DNA from: JANLSO01 sp031362405
GTDB taxonomy: Bacteria; Actinomycetota; Thermoleophilia; Miltoncostaeales; Miltoncostaeaceae
Length of the DNA stretch: 43,392 bases
Assembly (NCBI GenBank): GCA_031362405.1
Contig: JANLSO010000064.1
Location: 1-43,392, forward strand
Direction of reading: 5' to 3'
A program made the translations under genes and the position numbers. The notes under the pieces are model-generated. The model ran no database searches. It saw only the letters and a program-made list of their open reading frames with translations, and was not told where the DNA came from. Shown here piece after piece: positions 26,802-34,140 of this stretch; positions within the stretch are counted from its first letter, which is position 1, and every line of letters begins with the position of its first letter.

Positions 26802-26842
26802 GACGCGGGGGGCCGGGTGTCGAGCGCCCGTCCCCCCGCGTC
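26802..26842 (+). terminator. Strong GC hairpin after amtB
   Basis: GACGCGGGGGG (26802-26812) and CCCCCCGCGTC (26832-26842) pair perfectly over 11 bases; the loop adds a CGGG/CCCG pairing. It lies directly after the amtB stop and before the next promoter, consistent with a terminator without a U tract. Confidence 0.7.
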
Positions 26843-26894
26843 GGCGCAACACGCCACGGGGGATGGCGACCGGAGACCGGACAGGGTGCCGTGT

Positions 26895-26922
26895 TTGCAC
26901 TGTACCGATCGTTCGGTATAGT
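26895..26922 (+). promoter_or_regulatory. Leaderless promoter with TetR operator in the spacer
   Basis: TTGCAC (26895-26900) and TATAGT (26917-26922) are 16 bases apart. A perfect inverted repeat TACCGA-TCGT-TCGGTA (26903-26918) fills the spacer and touches the -10. Six bases separate the -10 from ATG 26929, so transcription should begin at the start codon. The downstream gene is a TetR repressor, making autoregulation likely. Confidence 0.75.
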
Positions 26923-26928
26923 ACGGCC

Positions 26929-27492
26929 ATGCCGCCAAGAGCCCTCACCGACGACGCGCTCCTCGCCAAGCTGCTGGGTGTGTTTCGGACGTTTGGCTAC
27001 GAGGGTGCCAGCCTCGCGCGTATCGCCGAGGCCAGCGGGCTGCAGCGCTCGAGCCTCTACCACCGCTTTCCGGGCGGGAAGCGGCAGATGGCGGAGGCCG
27101 TCGCCCGCCAGGTGGGGGTCGAATTCGCCGACCGCATCCTGGCGGGTGCCACGATGGACGTCCCCCTCGCCGATCGGATCGCGATGATCGGCGCAGAGCT
27201 CGACCGTTTCTATGGCGGCGGCACCAAAGCCTGCATCCTCGACGCCCTTTCGGTTGGCGATGTCGGGGCCGACACCGCCGAGTGCCTCGCGGGGGCAGCG
27301 CAGGCCTGGTTCTCCGTCTTCGCATCCCTTGCCCGCGAAGCCGGCGTCGAGCCGAAGGCGGCCCAGCGACGCGCCGAGGACACCGTGGCGCAGATCGAAG
27401 GAGCCCTCGTGCTGGCTCGAGCCACACGTGACACCGCACCTTTCGCCCGAGCCCTCGCCGGGCTCGAGAACTCACTCACCCGCATTCCCTAG
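26929..27492 (+). CDS. TetR-family repressor
   Basis: The 187-residue protein starts at ATG 26929. The helix-turn-helix is GASLARIAEASGLQRSSLYHRF (about 26-47). The ligand domain contains CILDALSVGD, whose cysteine could sense electrophiles or oxidants, though this is speculation. Its own promoter carries an inverted repeat, and a related site lies before the DsrE gene 80 bases downstream. It likely represses itself and the two genes that follow (DsrE-like and flavin split barrel), in the manner of NemR-type reactive-species regulators. Confidence 0.9.
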   Translation: MPPRALTDDALLAKLLGVFRTFGYEGASLARIAEASGLQRSSLYHRFPGGKRQMAEAVARQVGVEFADRILAGATMDVPLADRIAMIGAELDRFYGGGTKACILDALSVGDVGADTAECLAGAAQAWFSVFASLAREAGVEPKAAQRRAEDTVAQIEGALVLARATRDTAPFARALAGLENSLTRIP

Positions 27493-27532
27493 GCGGGCGC
27501 CTGCGCACGACCGACTTGACCACGTACCATAA

Positions 27533-27550
27533 ATGTACCGAACGTTCCAT
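27533..27550 (+). promoter_or_regulatory. Second TetR-type operator
   Basis: ATGTACCGAACGTTCCAT is an imperfect palindrome centred on GAACGTTC. It shares TACCGA and CGTTC with the operator at 26903-26918. It lies 23 bases before the DsrE-family start codon, where it could block initiation. Confidence 0.5.
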
Positions 27551-27573
27551 CCACGCGACTTGAGGAGCTCCCC

Positions 27574-27945
27574 ATGAAGGCAGCAATCATTGTTCTCAGC
27601 GACCCCGCCGGTGGCGAAGAGGCGCTCGGACGGGTGTTCAACGCGCTGGCGAGCGCTCACGAGTTCGACCGTTTCGGAGACACGGTCACCGTCCGGTTCC
27701 AGGGAGCCGGCACCCGGTGGCCGATCCTGCTCACCGAAAAGACCCACCCTGCCCACGACCTCTATGAGTCGGTGCGGCACACCGTAGCGGGAGTCTCGTG
27801 CGGGTGTGCGGACGTCTTCGGCGCCGCCGACGACGTCGCAACGGCGGGGATGGATCTGATTACCGACAACCCGGTCCCCGGTACCTCCGGCATGGCCGGC
27901 ATGCGCAGGCTGCTGAAGGACGGGTACTCCGTCCTGTCGTTTTGA
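27574..27945 (+). CDS. DsrE/DsrF-like family protein
   Basis: The 123-residue protein starts at ATG 27574 behind GAGGAG. MKAAIIVLSDPAGGEEALGR, VRFQGAGTRWPILL and VAGVSCGCADVFGA match a DsrE-like family that often sits beside TetR regulators. The CGC pair (about residues 71-73) is the likely reactive site, as in sulfur-relay and persulfide-binding relatives. DsrE folds carry sulfur or bind small ligands; the actual role here is unknown. The flavin-barrel gene follows after four bases. Confidence 0.85.
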   Translation: MKAAIIVLSDPAGGEEALGRVFNALASAHEFDRFGDTVTVRFQGAGTRWPILLTEKTHPAHDLYESVRHTVAGVSCGCADVFGAADDVATAGMDLITDNPVPGTSGMAGMRRLLKDGYSVLSF

Positions 27946-27949
27946 GCCG

Positions 27950-28579
27950 ATGAATCGCTACCACGAGATCGCGTTTGGTGCCGGCGCCCACCGGCGCCAA
28001 CGCGAACGCGGCTCCTACGACGGGTACCGGGCAATGGGCGCCACCTCGACGGCACCCGACGAGCTCGGGCCGGACGAGGTTCATTTCCTGCAAGAACGCG
28101 ACAGCTTGTACCTCGCATCCGTCGGCGAGACCGGCTGGCCCTACGTCCAGCACCGCGGCGGCCCGTCCGGTTTCGTCAAGGTTCTCGGTTCCACCACCAT
28201 CGCCTGGGCCGAGCGCTCAGGGAACCGCCAGTACGTGAGCGCGGGCAACGTGGAGACAAGCGACCGAGTCGCGATCATCGCGGTCGACTACCCCAACCGA
28301 CGTCGGCTCAAGCTCTACGGCCACGCGACCTACCTGACCGACCCGGCCGACCCAAGGGCGGCGGCGTTCGTCGACGACGGTGCATTCGAGGCGATCGTCG
28401 TCGTCGCGGTCGAGGCGTTCGATTGGAACTGCCCGAAGTTCATCACCCGCCGCTACACCGCCGATCAGATTCGAGAAATCGTCGATCCCCTGAAGGCACG
28501 AATCGTCGAACTCGAAGAGGCGGCTGCCGGATCCGTGGCGAAGCCGACGACCGAAAGATTGGAGACTCCGCGAGGATGA
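27950..28579 (+). CDS. Pyridoxamine 5'-phosphate oxidase family flavin protein
   Basis: ATG 27950 lies four bases after the DsrE stop; 209 residues result. LYLASVGETGWPYVQHRGG, GFVKVLGSTTIAWAE, SAGNVETSDRVAIIAVDYP and RLKLYGHATYL are split-barrel FMN or F420-binding motifs. VEAFDWNCPKFITRRY is typical of the YvgN/COG3576-like branch. The enzyme probably reduces or binds a small electrophile. It completes the TetR-DsrE-flavin unit. Confidence 0.88.
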   Translation: MNRYHEIAFGAGAHRRQRERGSYDGYRAMGATSTAPDELGPDEVHFLQERDSLYLASVGETGWPYVQHRGGPSGFVKVLGSTTIAWAERSGNRQYVSAGNVETSDRVAIIAVDYPNRRRLKLYGHATYLTDPADPRAAAFVDDGAFEAIVVVAVEAFDWNCPKFITRRYTADQIREIVDPLKARIVELEEAAAGSVAKPTTERLETPRG

Positions 28580-28602
28580 GCACGCGATCCCGCCCCGGGC
28601 GC

Positions 28603-29120
28603 CTACACCCGCAGGGTCGCGGCGGTCACCTCGTAGATGACGTTCTCGCCCCCGTCCGGACGGGGCGCGGTCCCGACGCGCGCCGCGCCGATCTTCTGCG
28701 CGGCGCGCTGGGAGCGAAAGTTCTGCGCGCCGATTTTCAGCACCACGCGGTCGACGAAGCCGAATGCGTGATGGAGCATCAGACGCTTCAACTCGGCGTT
28801 GACGACCCCGTCCCAGTGGGAACGGGCGAGAAACGTCCAGCCAACTTCGATCTCACTCGTCGCGGCGTCGTAGCCGCCGTATCGCGACGAACCGATCACG
28901 CGGTCGCTGCGCGCATCAACAGCGATCAGCGCCCCGCCCGAGGCCATCGCCTCGCGAAGAACGCCTGGAAGATGTCCTCCTTGTACCGATCGTTCGCCGG
29001 GTGCTGCTCCCAGATCAGCGGGTCGGAGGCGACGGCAAACAGAGCATCGAAGTCGGCATCGCCCAGCGGCCGGAGGCGAAGCAGATCGCCGCGTAGTTCG
29101 GGCTGGAGATCGAAGGCCAC
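28603..29120 (-). pseudogene. GNAT acetyltransferase interrupted by a frameshift
   Basis: From GTG 29120 the sequence VAFDLQPELRGDLLRLRPL, WEQHPANDRYKEDIFQAFF is the start of a RimJ/RimL-type N-acetyltransferase. The remainder (EAMASGGALIAVDARSD, IEVGWTFLARSHWDG, LKIGAQNFRSQRAAQKIGA) lies in another frame and ends at 28603. A single missing base near 28958-28962 explains it. The acetyl-CoA loop region is conserved, so the break is either recent or an assembly error. It is directly downstream of the BLUF gene in the same orientation. Confidence 0.8.
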
Positions 29121-29143
29121 CCGGCGATGGTAGCCCCAGCGCG

Positions 29144-29566
29144 CTAGCTGATGGCGCGGTTCGCCGTGTGCCAGCACGCCAGCATGAAGGCGTGGAGGCG
29201 GTCCCCATCGAAGCGTTCGGCGGGGAATCCGGGTTCGTAGCCGAACTCGACTTTCAGTGCCTCATCGACGTCGGCTCCGCTTTTCAGAGCCATCCACTCA
29301 CCGGGGAACGAGGGTTCCTCGATCGCGATCTGCTGACGCAGCTCGACCTGTTCATGACGCGGATCGGCGACGATCCGCGCGTACCGCTCGCGCACGTAGA
29401 AGGCCTCGCCCTCGAGGACCTGCGTGAACCAACCGTCGCTGAACAGCAGCGCACCGGTGAGGCCAAAGGAGCTGTTGCGGTTGTGGGCAACCCGGATGAT
29501 GTCGAAGGCGTCGTTCATGTCGACGCCCGGAGCCGCACGGCTGGTGTAGACGACCCGTTCCCGCAT
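29144..29566 (-). CDS. BLUF blue-light photoreceptor (single domain)
   Basis: I prefer ATG 29566, which gives 140 residues; a GTG at 29596 would add ten. The BLUF fold binds FAD and signals on blue light. The residues that define its photocycle are present: the Tyr in RVVYTS, the Asn in NRNSSFGLTG and the Gln in WFTQVLEG. YARIVADPRHEQVELR and FPGEWMALK complete the domain. There is no attached output domain, so the signal must pass to a partner protein. The adjacent GNAT gene is the only neighbour on the strand. Confidence 0.9.
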   Translation of the reverse strand: MRERVVYTSRAAPGVDMNDAFDIIRVAHNRNSSFGLTGALLFSDGWFTQVLEGEAFYVRERYARIVADPRHEQVELRQQIAIEEPSFPGEWMALKSGADVDEALKVEFGYEPGFPAERFDGDRLHAFMLACWHTANRAIS

Positions 29567-29996
29567 GGCTCTCAGCTCCCTCTGCGGGCTGTCCACGCAG
29601 AATCGATGAGCGCGTCAGCAATCGGAGACATGCAGAATGCATCGGTCAGCGGCAACGTTCACTTGAGCCCGGCGCGGCGACGGCTGGGCCACAGGTGCCG
29701 GGGTGCCGCGGCAATGCTTCTCAAGAAGCGTGGCGCCCTCACGAGGTCCGTTAGACCGCTGAGCCCGTTGAGCGGGTGGGCCGACCGAGTACGACGACTT
29801 CCGACGTGACCGTCAACACGACGAGCGTCTCGCCCCGAGTGAGGTTTTGGGCAGGGTCGCCGCCATCGGACCGGAAGCGGCTTTGTCGCGTCGGGGCCGG
29901 CGCAGCCGCCCTGCTTCCCCCATCAGCTCATGTGTCCGCTATCGGGCAAGGATTTGGGACACGTGCGGATGTGGATGCATTCTGTACCATTACAGT
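29567..29996. other. Divergent intergenic region, no gene
   Basis: This lies between the leftward BLUF gene and the rightward MocR gene. No frame reads like a protein and no tRNA-like fold was found. The right end is AT-rich compared with the surroundings and contains the MocR-proximal inverted repeat described separately. Confidence 0.5.
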
Positions 29997-30017
29997 ATGG
30001 TTAATGATGTAGTACAG
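29982..30017 (+). promoter_or_regulatory. Inverted and direct repeats over the MocR start
   Basis: CTGTA-CCAT-TACAG (29982-29995) is a perfect inverted repeat ending one base before ATG 29997. A further TACAG at 30013-30017 lies 22 bases on, two helical turns. TACCAT (29985-29990) sits six bases before the ATG and could be a -10 for a leaderless transcript. Autoregulation by the MocR protein is likely. Confidence 0.5.
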
Positions 30018-31343
30018 ATTACCGCAGGTGCGGCGTCGGCGAAAGGGGTGGTTGAGCGCATTGAGGCGGCAGCCGGCTCGGGTGCGCTCGCTCCCGGGGC
30101 GAGATTGCCCTCCGTACGTACCTGGGCGACGGCCCTCGGCCTCAGCCCCGCGACGGTCTCGGCGGCAATCGCCGAGCTCGGTCGACGCGGTGTGGTGACC
30201 AGCGAGCCGCGCAAGGGAAGCCGTCTCGCCGAGCCCTGCAGCGATCGCTCGTGGCTGCGAGCCCCCGTTGTGCCGCCCGGTGTGGTCGACCTGGCGCGGT
30301 GGAGCCCCGACCCGCAGCTGCTGCCCCCATTGGGACCGACGCTCGCCCGGGTCGCCGCGGAGTTCGACCTCGGGCGCGGATACCCGCACGAGACGATCGA
30401 CGTCGAGCTTCGCGACATCGCTCGGGCGCGATTCGCCGGTGGCGGTCTGCCGGCCGGCCCGCTCACCCTCTGCTCGGGCGCGATGGATGGGATCGAGCGT
30501 GCCCTGGCCGCGACCCTGCATGCCGGCGACGCCGTTGCGCTCGAAGATCCCACGTACCCCGATGTCATCGAGATCGTCCGGTCGCTGCGGCTACGGCCCG
30601 TTCCCATCCCGATCGACCAGGCCGGGCCCGTGCCGAGCAGGCTCGCCGCGGCCCTCGCCGGTGGGGCGAAGGCATTCGTCGTGACGCCGTTCACCCAGAA
30701 TCCCACCGGTGTCGCGATCACCCGCGAGCGAGCCGAGGAGCTCGCCGAGGTCATGCGCCGCCGCCCGGACGCGGTACTCGTCGAAGACGACTACCTCCAC
30801 GGCCTCGGCGAAGCGAACCTCGTCTCGCGCGCCGGAGTCGAGCGATGGGTGCTCATCCGGACCTTGGCCAAGTCGCTGGGGCCCGATCTGCGCCTCGCCC
30901 TGGTGACCGGCGACGCCTCGGTTGTCGCGGCGATCGACCGTCGCCACGCGACCGGCCCCGGGTGGGTGAGCCTGCTCCTGCAGCGCACCGCTGCGCACCT
31001 GCTTCGCGACCCGAAAACCGATGCGAGGCTCGCCGCCGCCGGTGCCAGCTACCGCCATCGCACGCAAACCCTCGTCACGGAATTGCAGGCTCGCGGGGTG
31101 GTCATCCCGTACCCATCGACGACGGGGATCGTCTGGATCCCGACGCTCGACGAGGGCGGCCTTGCGACCTCGCTGCTCGCCGCGGGATGGCTTGTCCGGG
31201 CAGGGGCGCCATCGCGAATCAGCTCCCTCCCGGGCATCCGCGTCGCGACGTCGCGCCTCACCGATGAGCAGGCGATCGGTTTTGCCGGCGCCGTTGCCGA
31301 GGCGCTCAATGGAGCTGCGGTGTCGCAGATGCGCAGTCGGTAA
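29997..31343 (+). CDS. MocR-type regulator (GntR helix-turn-helix plus aminotransferase fold, PtsJ-like)
   Basis: The 448-residue protein starts at ATG 29997. Residues about 25-80 are a GntR winged helix (LPSVRTWATALGLSPATVSAAI). The rest is a class-I aminotransferase fold: LCSGAMDGIERAL, VALEDPTYPDVIE, PFTQNPTGVAI, LVEDDYLHGL and the PLP-binding lysine in RTLAKSLGPDLRLAL. The Asp/Tyr pair and Lys needed for PLP are intact. MocR proteins usually control pyridoxal or amino-acid metabolism genes, but no such gene is beside it. A close relative is PtsJ, to which it is similar in outline. Confidence 0.9.
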   Translation: MVNDVVQITAGAASAKGVVERIEAAAGSGALAPGARLPSVRTWATALGLSPATVSAAIAELGRRGVVTSEPRKGSRLAEPCSDRSWLRAPVVPPGVVDLARWSPDPQLLPPLGPTLARVAAEFDLGRGYPHETIDVELRDIARARFAGGGLPAGPLTLCSGAMDGIERALAATLHAGDAVALEDPTYPDVIEIVRSLRLRPVPIPIDQAGPVPSRLAAALAGGAKAFVVTPFTQNPTGVAITRERAEELAEVMRRRPDAVLVEDDYLHGLGEANLVSRAGVERWVLIRTLAKSLGPDLRLALVTGDASVVAAIDRRHATGPGWVSLLLQRTAAHLLRDPKTDARLAAAGASYRHRTQTLVTELQARGVVIPYPSTTGIVWIPTLDEGGLATSLLAAGWLVRAGAPSRISSLPGIRVATSRLTDEQAIGFAGAVAEALNGAAVSQMRSR

Positions 31344-31354
31344 CCGCCAGCGAA

Positions 31355-31969
31355 TCAGGAACGAAAGCCAAGCGGCACCCGCGAGAGCTCGTGCGATGTG
31401 ATGACGCGATCGACAAGCCCGTATTCGGCCGCCTCATCGGCGGTAAAGAAGCGGTCACGGTCCATATCGTCGTGAACGCGTTCGACCGTCTGCCCGCAGT
31501 GCTGAGCGTAGATCTCATCCACTCGGGCGCGCAGAGCCAGCGTCTCGCGGGCATGGATTTCGATGTCGGCGGCCTGCCCCTGGAAGCCGCTCGCGACCTG
31601 ATGGATCAAAATGCGCGAGTTCGGTAGGGCCATCCGCTTGCCGGGAGCGCCGCCGGCGAGCAGCAGTGAGCCCATGCTCATGGCGATTCCAAAGCAAATC
31701 GTCTGCACGTCGGACCGGATGAACTGCATGGTGTCGTAGATCGCCAGGCCCGAGTACACCTGCCCCCCGGGCGAGTTGATGTAGATCGAGATGTCCTTGT
31801 CGGGGTCCTCGCTTTCCAGATGTAGGAGCTGGGCGACGATCAGGTTGGCGACCTGATCGTCAACGGGTGTACCCAAGAAGATGATCCGCTCGTTGAGCAG
31901 ACGCGAGTAGATATCGAACGAGCGCTCTCCGCGTGTGGTCTGCTCAACGACCATCGGAATCAACGGCAT
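31355..31969 (-). CDS. clpP: ATP-dependent Clp protease proteolytic subunit
   Basis: The 204-residue protein starts at ATG 31969 behind AAGGA. The triad is intact: Ser in GIAMSMGSLLL, His in RILIHQVASG and Asp in DDMDRDRFFTADEA. SPGGQVYSGLAIYDTMQF is typical. The Ser context GIAMSMGS differs from the common GQAASMGA/G form. No clpX or second clpP flanks it, so this is a stand-alone paralogue that must use a chaperone encoded elsewhere. It diverges from the SRPBCC gene across two ArsR-type operators and could be co-regulated. Confidence 0.95.
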   Translation of the reverse strand: MPLIPMVVEQTTRGERSFDIYSRLLNERIIFLGTPVDDQVANLIVAQLLHLESEDPDKDISIYINSPGGQVYSGLAIYDTMQFIRSDVQTICFGIAMSMGSLLLAGGAPGKRMALPNSRILIHQVASGFQGQAADIEIHARETLALRARVDEIYAQHCGQTVERVHDDMDRDRFFTADEAAEYGLVDRVITSHELSRVPLGFRS

Positions 31970-31991
31970 GGGGGTCCTTTCGGAGCTATAC

Positions 31992-32007
31992 GCAACCTTT
32001 TAGTTGC
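31992..32007. promoter_or_regulatory. ArsR-type operator 1
   Basis: GCAACCTTTTAGTTGC is an inverted repeat (GCAAC/GTTGC). Its centre is 36 bases from the second copy. It lies in the clpP-SRPBCC divergent region, and the ArsR gene two genes on is the likely binder. Confidence 0.7.
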
Positions 32008-32027
32008 CTTTAGATACGGTAGCATGC

Positions 32028-32043
32028 GCAACCATTCAGTTGC
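32028..32043. promoter_or_regulatory. ArsR-type operator 2
   Basis: GCAACCATTCAGTTGC repeats the site at 31992-32007 with three changes, all in the spacer. It ends 15 bases before the SRPBCC start codon, well placed to repress the SRPBCC-ArsR operon. Confidence 0.7.
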
Positions 32044-32058
32044 CCTACGGAGCCGCCC

Positions 32059-32463
32059 ATGCACGCCCGACCACCTGAGGTCTCACGCGAGATAGATCTG
32101 GAGGCCTGCCCCGAGGAGGTCTGGGATGCGCTGACCCGCCCGGAGTTGCTCGAGCAGTGGCTCGCCGAAAGCGCCGAGATCGAAGCGTGGGACGGTGGTG
32201 GCGTGGACATCCGCACCGACGACGGGCGGGAGCGCCGAGGTGTCGTCGAGTACGCCGATCGACCCGAGCGCCTGGTGTTCAGCTGGTGGGAGGCAATCCC
32301 GGACGAGTCGACCCGAGTCGAGTTCCGGGTGATCGAGCTACCGGGCGGCGGCAGCCGGTTACGCGTCACCGAAACGCGAACGGCTCAGCCGGTCGCGCGC
32401 GCCCTGGCATGGGGCGACCGGCTCGCAACGCTGCGCGCGAGCCTTACCTACGCCATGGCGTGA
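32059..32463 (+). CDS. SRPBCC (AHSA1-type) ligand-binding protein
   Basis: The 134-residue protein starts at ATG 32059 with GGAG nine bases upstream. VSREIDLEACPEEVWDALTRP, LEQWLAESAEIEAWDGG, RLVFSWWEA and SRLRVTETR show the AHSA1/START-like fold with a hydrophobic cavity. Such proteins paired with an ArsR repressor are common in actinobacteria; the ligand is unknown. The stop overlaps the ArsR start. Confidence 0.9.
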   Translation: MHARPPEVSREIDLEACPEEVWDALTRPELLEQWLAESAEIEAWDGGGVDIRTDDGRERRGVVEYADRPERLVFSWWEAIPDESTRVEFRVIELPGGGSRLRVTETRTAQPVARALAWGDRLATLRASLTYAMA

Positions 32464-32801
32464 TCGCGTCGCCGGATCCCACGCGCGCCGGGGCGGTGTT
32501 CTTCGCTCTGGGCGACCCAACCCGCCGCGAACTGATCGAACGGCTGAGCGGCTCAGACACGATGAGCGTCAGCGGGCTTGCCGCCGAGCTTCCGATCACA
32601 CGACAGGGCGTCGCCAAGCACCTGGGTGTGCTCGAACGGGCGGGCCTCGTCGAGGCGACCCGTTCCGGCCGCGAGAGTCGCTATCGATTGCGCCCCGAAC
32701 CGATGTCCGATGCCGCCGACTGGATGGCACAGGTTGGCGCGCAATGGGACTCACGCCTTGCACGCCTGGGGGAGCTACTCGGTGGTCCAACGAAGGAGTG
32801 A
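32460..32801 (+). CDS. ArsR-family repressor
   Basis: GTG 32460 overlaps the SRPBCC stop by four bases and gives 113 residues. FALGDPTRRELIERLSG, LAAELPITRQGVAKHLGVLERAGLV and TRSGRESRYRLRPEP form the winged helix typical of ArsR proteins paired with SRPBCC genes. No metal-binding cysteines are present, so it does not sense metals by the classical site. The two GCAAC/GTTGC repeats upstream of the operon are its probable targets. Confidence 0.92.
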   Translation: MIASPDPTRAGAVFFALGDPTRRELIERLSGSDTMSVSGLAAELPITRQGVAKHLGVLERAGLVEATRSGRESRYRLRPEPMSDAADWMAQVGAQWDSRLARLGELLGGPTKE

Positions 32802-32832
32802 CGCCAGATTGCACGTCAACCTGAAAAGCAGC

Positions 32833-32875
32833 GCCTACTTTTAAGGCACAGGGACGTCGAGCCTGAGAAGTAGGC
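32833..32875. repeat. Long-loop inverted repeat after the ArsR gene
   Basis: GCCTACTT (32833-32840) and AAGTAGGC (32868-32875) are perfect complements separated by 27 bases. It lies 31 bases after the ArsR stop and may act as a weak terminator. Confidence 0.4.
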
Positions 32876-32893
32876 CCGAGATTGTGTCCGCGT

Positions 32894-32930
32894 CTGTCAA
32901 CAGACGGTGCCGGGCACGGGGTGTTGACAG
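32894..32930. repeat. Nested hairpin of unknown role
   Basis: CTGTCAACA (32894-32902) pairs with TGTTGACAG (32922-32930). Inside it GTGCC-G-GGCAC forms a second stem. It lies 75 bases before the shared regulatory motif and 120 bases before the binding-protein gene. It could be an operator, a terminator or an RNA element. I could not match it to a known riboswitch. Confidence 0.5.
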
Positions 32931-33004
32931 CGAACGGGCAGCAGGGGGCTGGCGAGGGTGGGCGCCGGAATTTTCGTCCCAGGGCCAAAGGCCTGCTGAT
33001 GCCA

Positions 33005-33023
33005 TTCCCATAGCGTCTCGAAA
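33005..33023 (+). promoter_or_regulatory. Shared 19-bp element, copy A
   Basis: TTCCCATAGCGTCTCGAAA differs from copy B (39885-39903, minus strand) at one base. It is 27 bases before ATG 33051. TAGCGT within it fits a TANNNT -10. It probably binds the TetR protein encoded at 39976-40689. Confidence 0.65.
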
Positions 33024-33050
33024 CCCCCGAGCCGATGGATGGAGCAGCCG

Positions 33051-34094
33051 ATGCCAACAGGGTTTCGACCCCGCGTGAAGAGCGTTCTCGGAGTCGTCGC
33101 GGTTCTTGCGGCGGCGCTCGCCGTTGCGGGCTGCGGCGACGAAACCGCCGCTTCCGGCACGTCAAGTACGCCCGTCGCAGAGCCCTTGGTCATCGCCTAC
33201 AGCGCGTGGCCGGGGCATTTTCCGCTGCGCGTCGGGGAAGAGAAGGGCTTCTTCGAGAAGGAAGGCGCGAACGTCAAGGTGCGCTACTTCCAGGACTACC
33301 TGAGCACCCTCGACGCGGTGAATACCGGGAAGGTCGATGCGAACGGACAGTCGCTCAACGACACCGTCTCGAGCGTCGCCACCGGGGCAAAGCTGAAGGT
33401 GGTCGTCAACACCGACTTCTCGAACGGCGCCGATGCGATCATCGCCGACGGGTCGATTCCCGATGTCGCGGGCCTGGCGGGTAAGACGGTCGCCGGGGAG
33501 GTCGGGCTCACCCCTCAATTCCTACTCAGCGAGGGGTTGGCGTCGTCCGGGCTCACCCCGGGCGACCTGAAGTTCCGTGGCGTCGCCACCGATGCGGCCG
33601 CCGCCGGTTTCGCATCAGGACAGTTCGATGCGGTCGCGGTTTTCGCCCCCTACACGCTCGAGGCCTTGAAACGGCCCGGGTCGAAGGTGCTGTTCGACTC
33701 TGCGGACCTGCGCGGGGCGATCCCCGACCACATCGTTTTCAACGCGGAGACCGTCGCGAAGCGTCCCGACGACGTGCAGAAGTTCGTCAACGCCTGGTAC
33801 CGGACGATCGACTGGATCCGAGCGAACCCCGACGAGGCGCGCGCCATCATGGCCAAACAAGCCGGCCTCTCGGTGACGGACTACGCCGCAATCGAGAAGG
33901 CGGTCGACATCCTCGACCCGGCCGAAGCCCTGTCGATCTTCACCGACTCCACGGCCGTGACCTCCATCCCCAATACGGCCCGCAAGGCAGATGCGTTCTT
34001 GCAAAAGGCGGAACTCACGAAGGATGCGGCCGACCTCACGGGGCTCTTCGCACCCGAGTTCACCCGTGCGTACGTGGACGGTGTCGGCGAATAG
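33051..34094 (+). CDS. ABC transporter substrate-binding lipoprotein (NMT1/THI5-like), second copy
   Basis: ATG 33051 has GGAG six bases upstream and is preferred over ATG 33039; 347 residues. The signal ends in a lipobox (LAVAGC), so it is tethered outside the membrane. IAYSAWPGHFPLRVGEEKG, TDAAAAGFASGQFDAVAVF, LKRPGSKVLF and IPDHIVFNAETV show the NMT1/THI5-like fold used for nitrate, sulfonate and pyrimidine-type ligands. It is clearly homologous along its length to the protein at 36674-37717. It stands alone on the plus strand and lacks its own permease, so it likely delivers a second substrate to the same transporter. Copy A of the shared element lies upstream. Confidence 0.92.
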   Translation: MPTGFRPRVKSVLGVVAVLAAALAVAGCGDETAASGTSSTPVAEPLVIAYSAWPGHFPLRVGEEKGFFEKEGANVKVRYFQDYLSTLDAVNTGKVDANGQSLNDTVSSVATGAKLKVVVNTDFSNGADAIIADGSIPDVAGLAGKTVAGEVGLTPQFLLSEGLASSGLTPGDLKFRGVATDAAAAGFASGQFDAVAVFAPYTLEALKRPGSKVLFDSADLRGAIPDHIVFNAETVAKRPDDVQKFVNAWYRTIDWIRANPDEARAIMAKQAGLSVTDYAAIEKAVDILDPAEALSIFTDSTAVTSIPNTARKADAFLQKAELTKDAADLTGLFAPEFTRAYVDGVGE

Positions 34095-34103
34095 AGCGCC
34101 TCG

Positions 34104-34140
34104 ACCCGCCGGGAGGGTCAGCGATGGCCACCCGGCGGGT
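34104..34140. terminator. Bidirectional terminator between converging genes
   Basis: ACCCGCCGGG (34104-34113) and CCCGGCGGGT (34131-34140) pair perfectly over ten bases. The hairpin sits ten bases after the binding-protein stop and covers the end of the leftward hydrolase gene, whose stop is at 34118. Confidence 0.7.

Noticed and set aside
28984..28996. A third TACCGATCGTTCG resembling the TetR operator
   Set aside because: It lies inside the acetyltransferase coding sequence, is only a half match beyond the core, and has no promoter beside it.
29600..29980. tRNA or small RNA gene
   Set aside because: No cloverleaf, GTTCRANNC box or terminator-bounded transcript could be made out.
32802..33050. 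Possible guanidine riboswitch before the binding-protein gene
   Set aside because: I looked for the ykkC-I, mini-ykkC and guanidine-III conserved blocks and could not place them; only simple inverted repeats are present.
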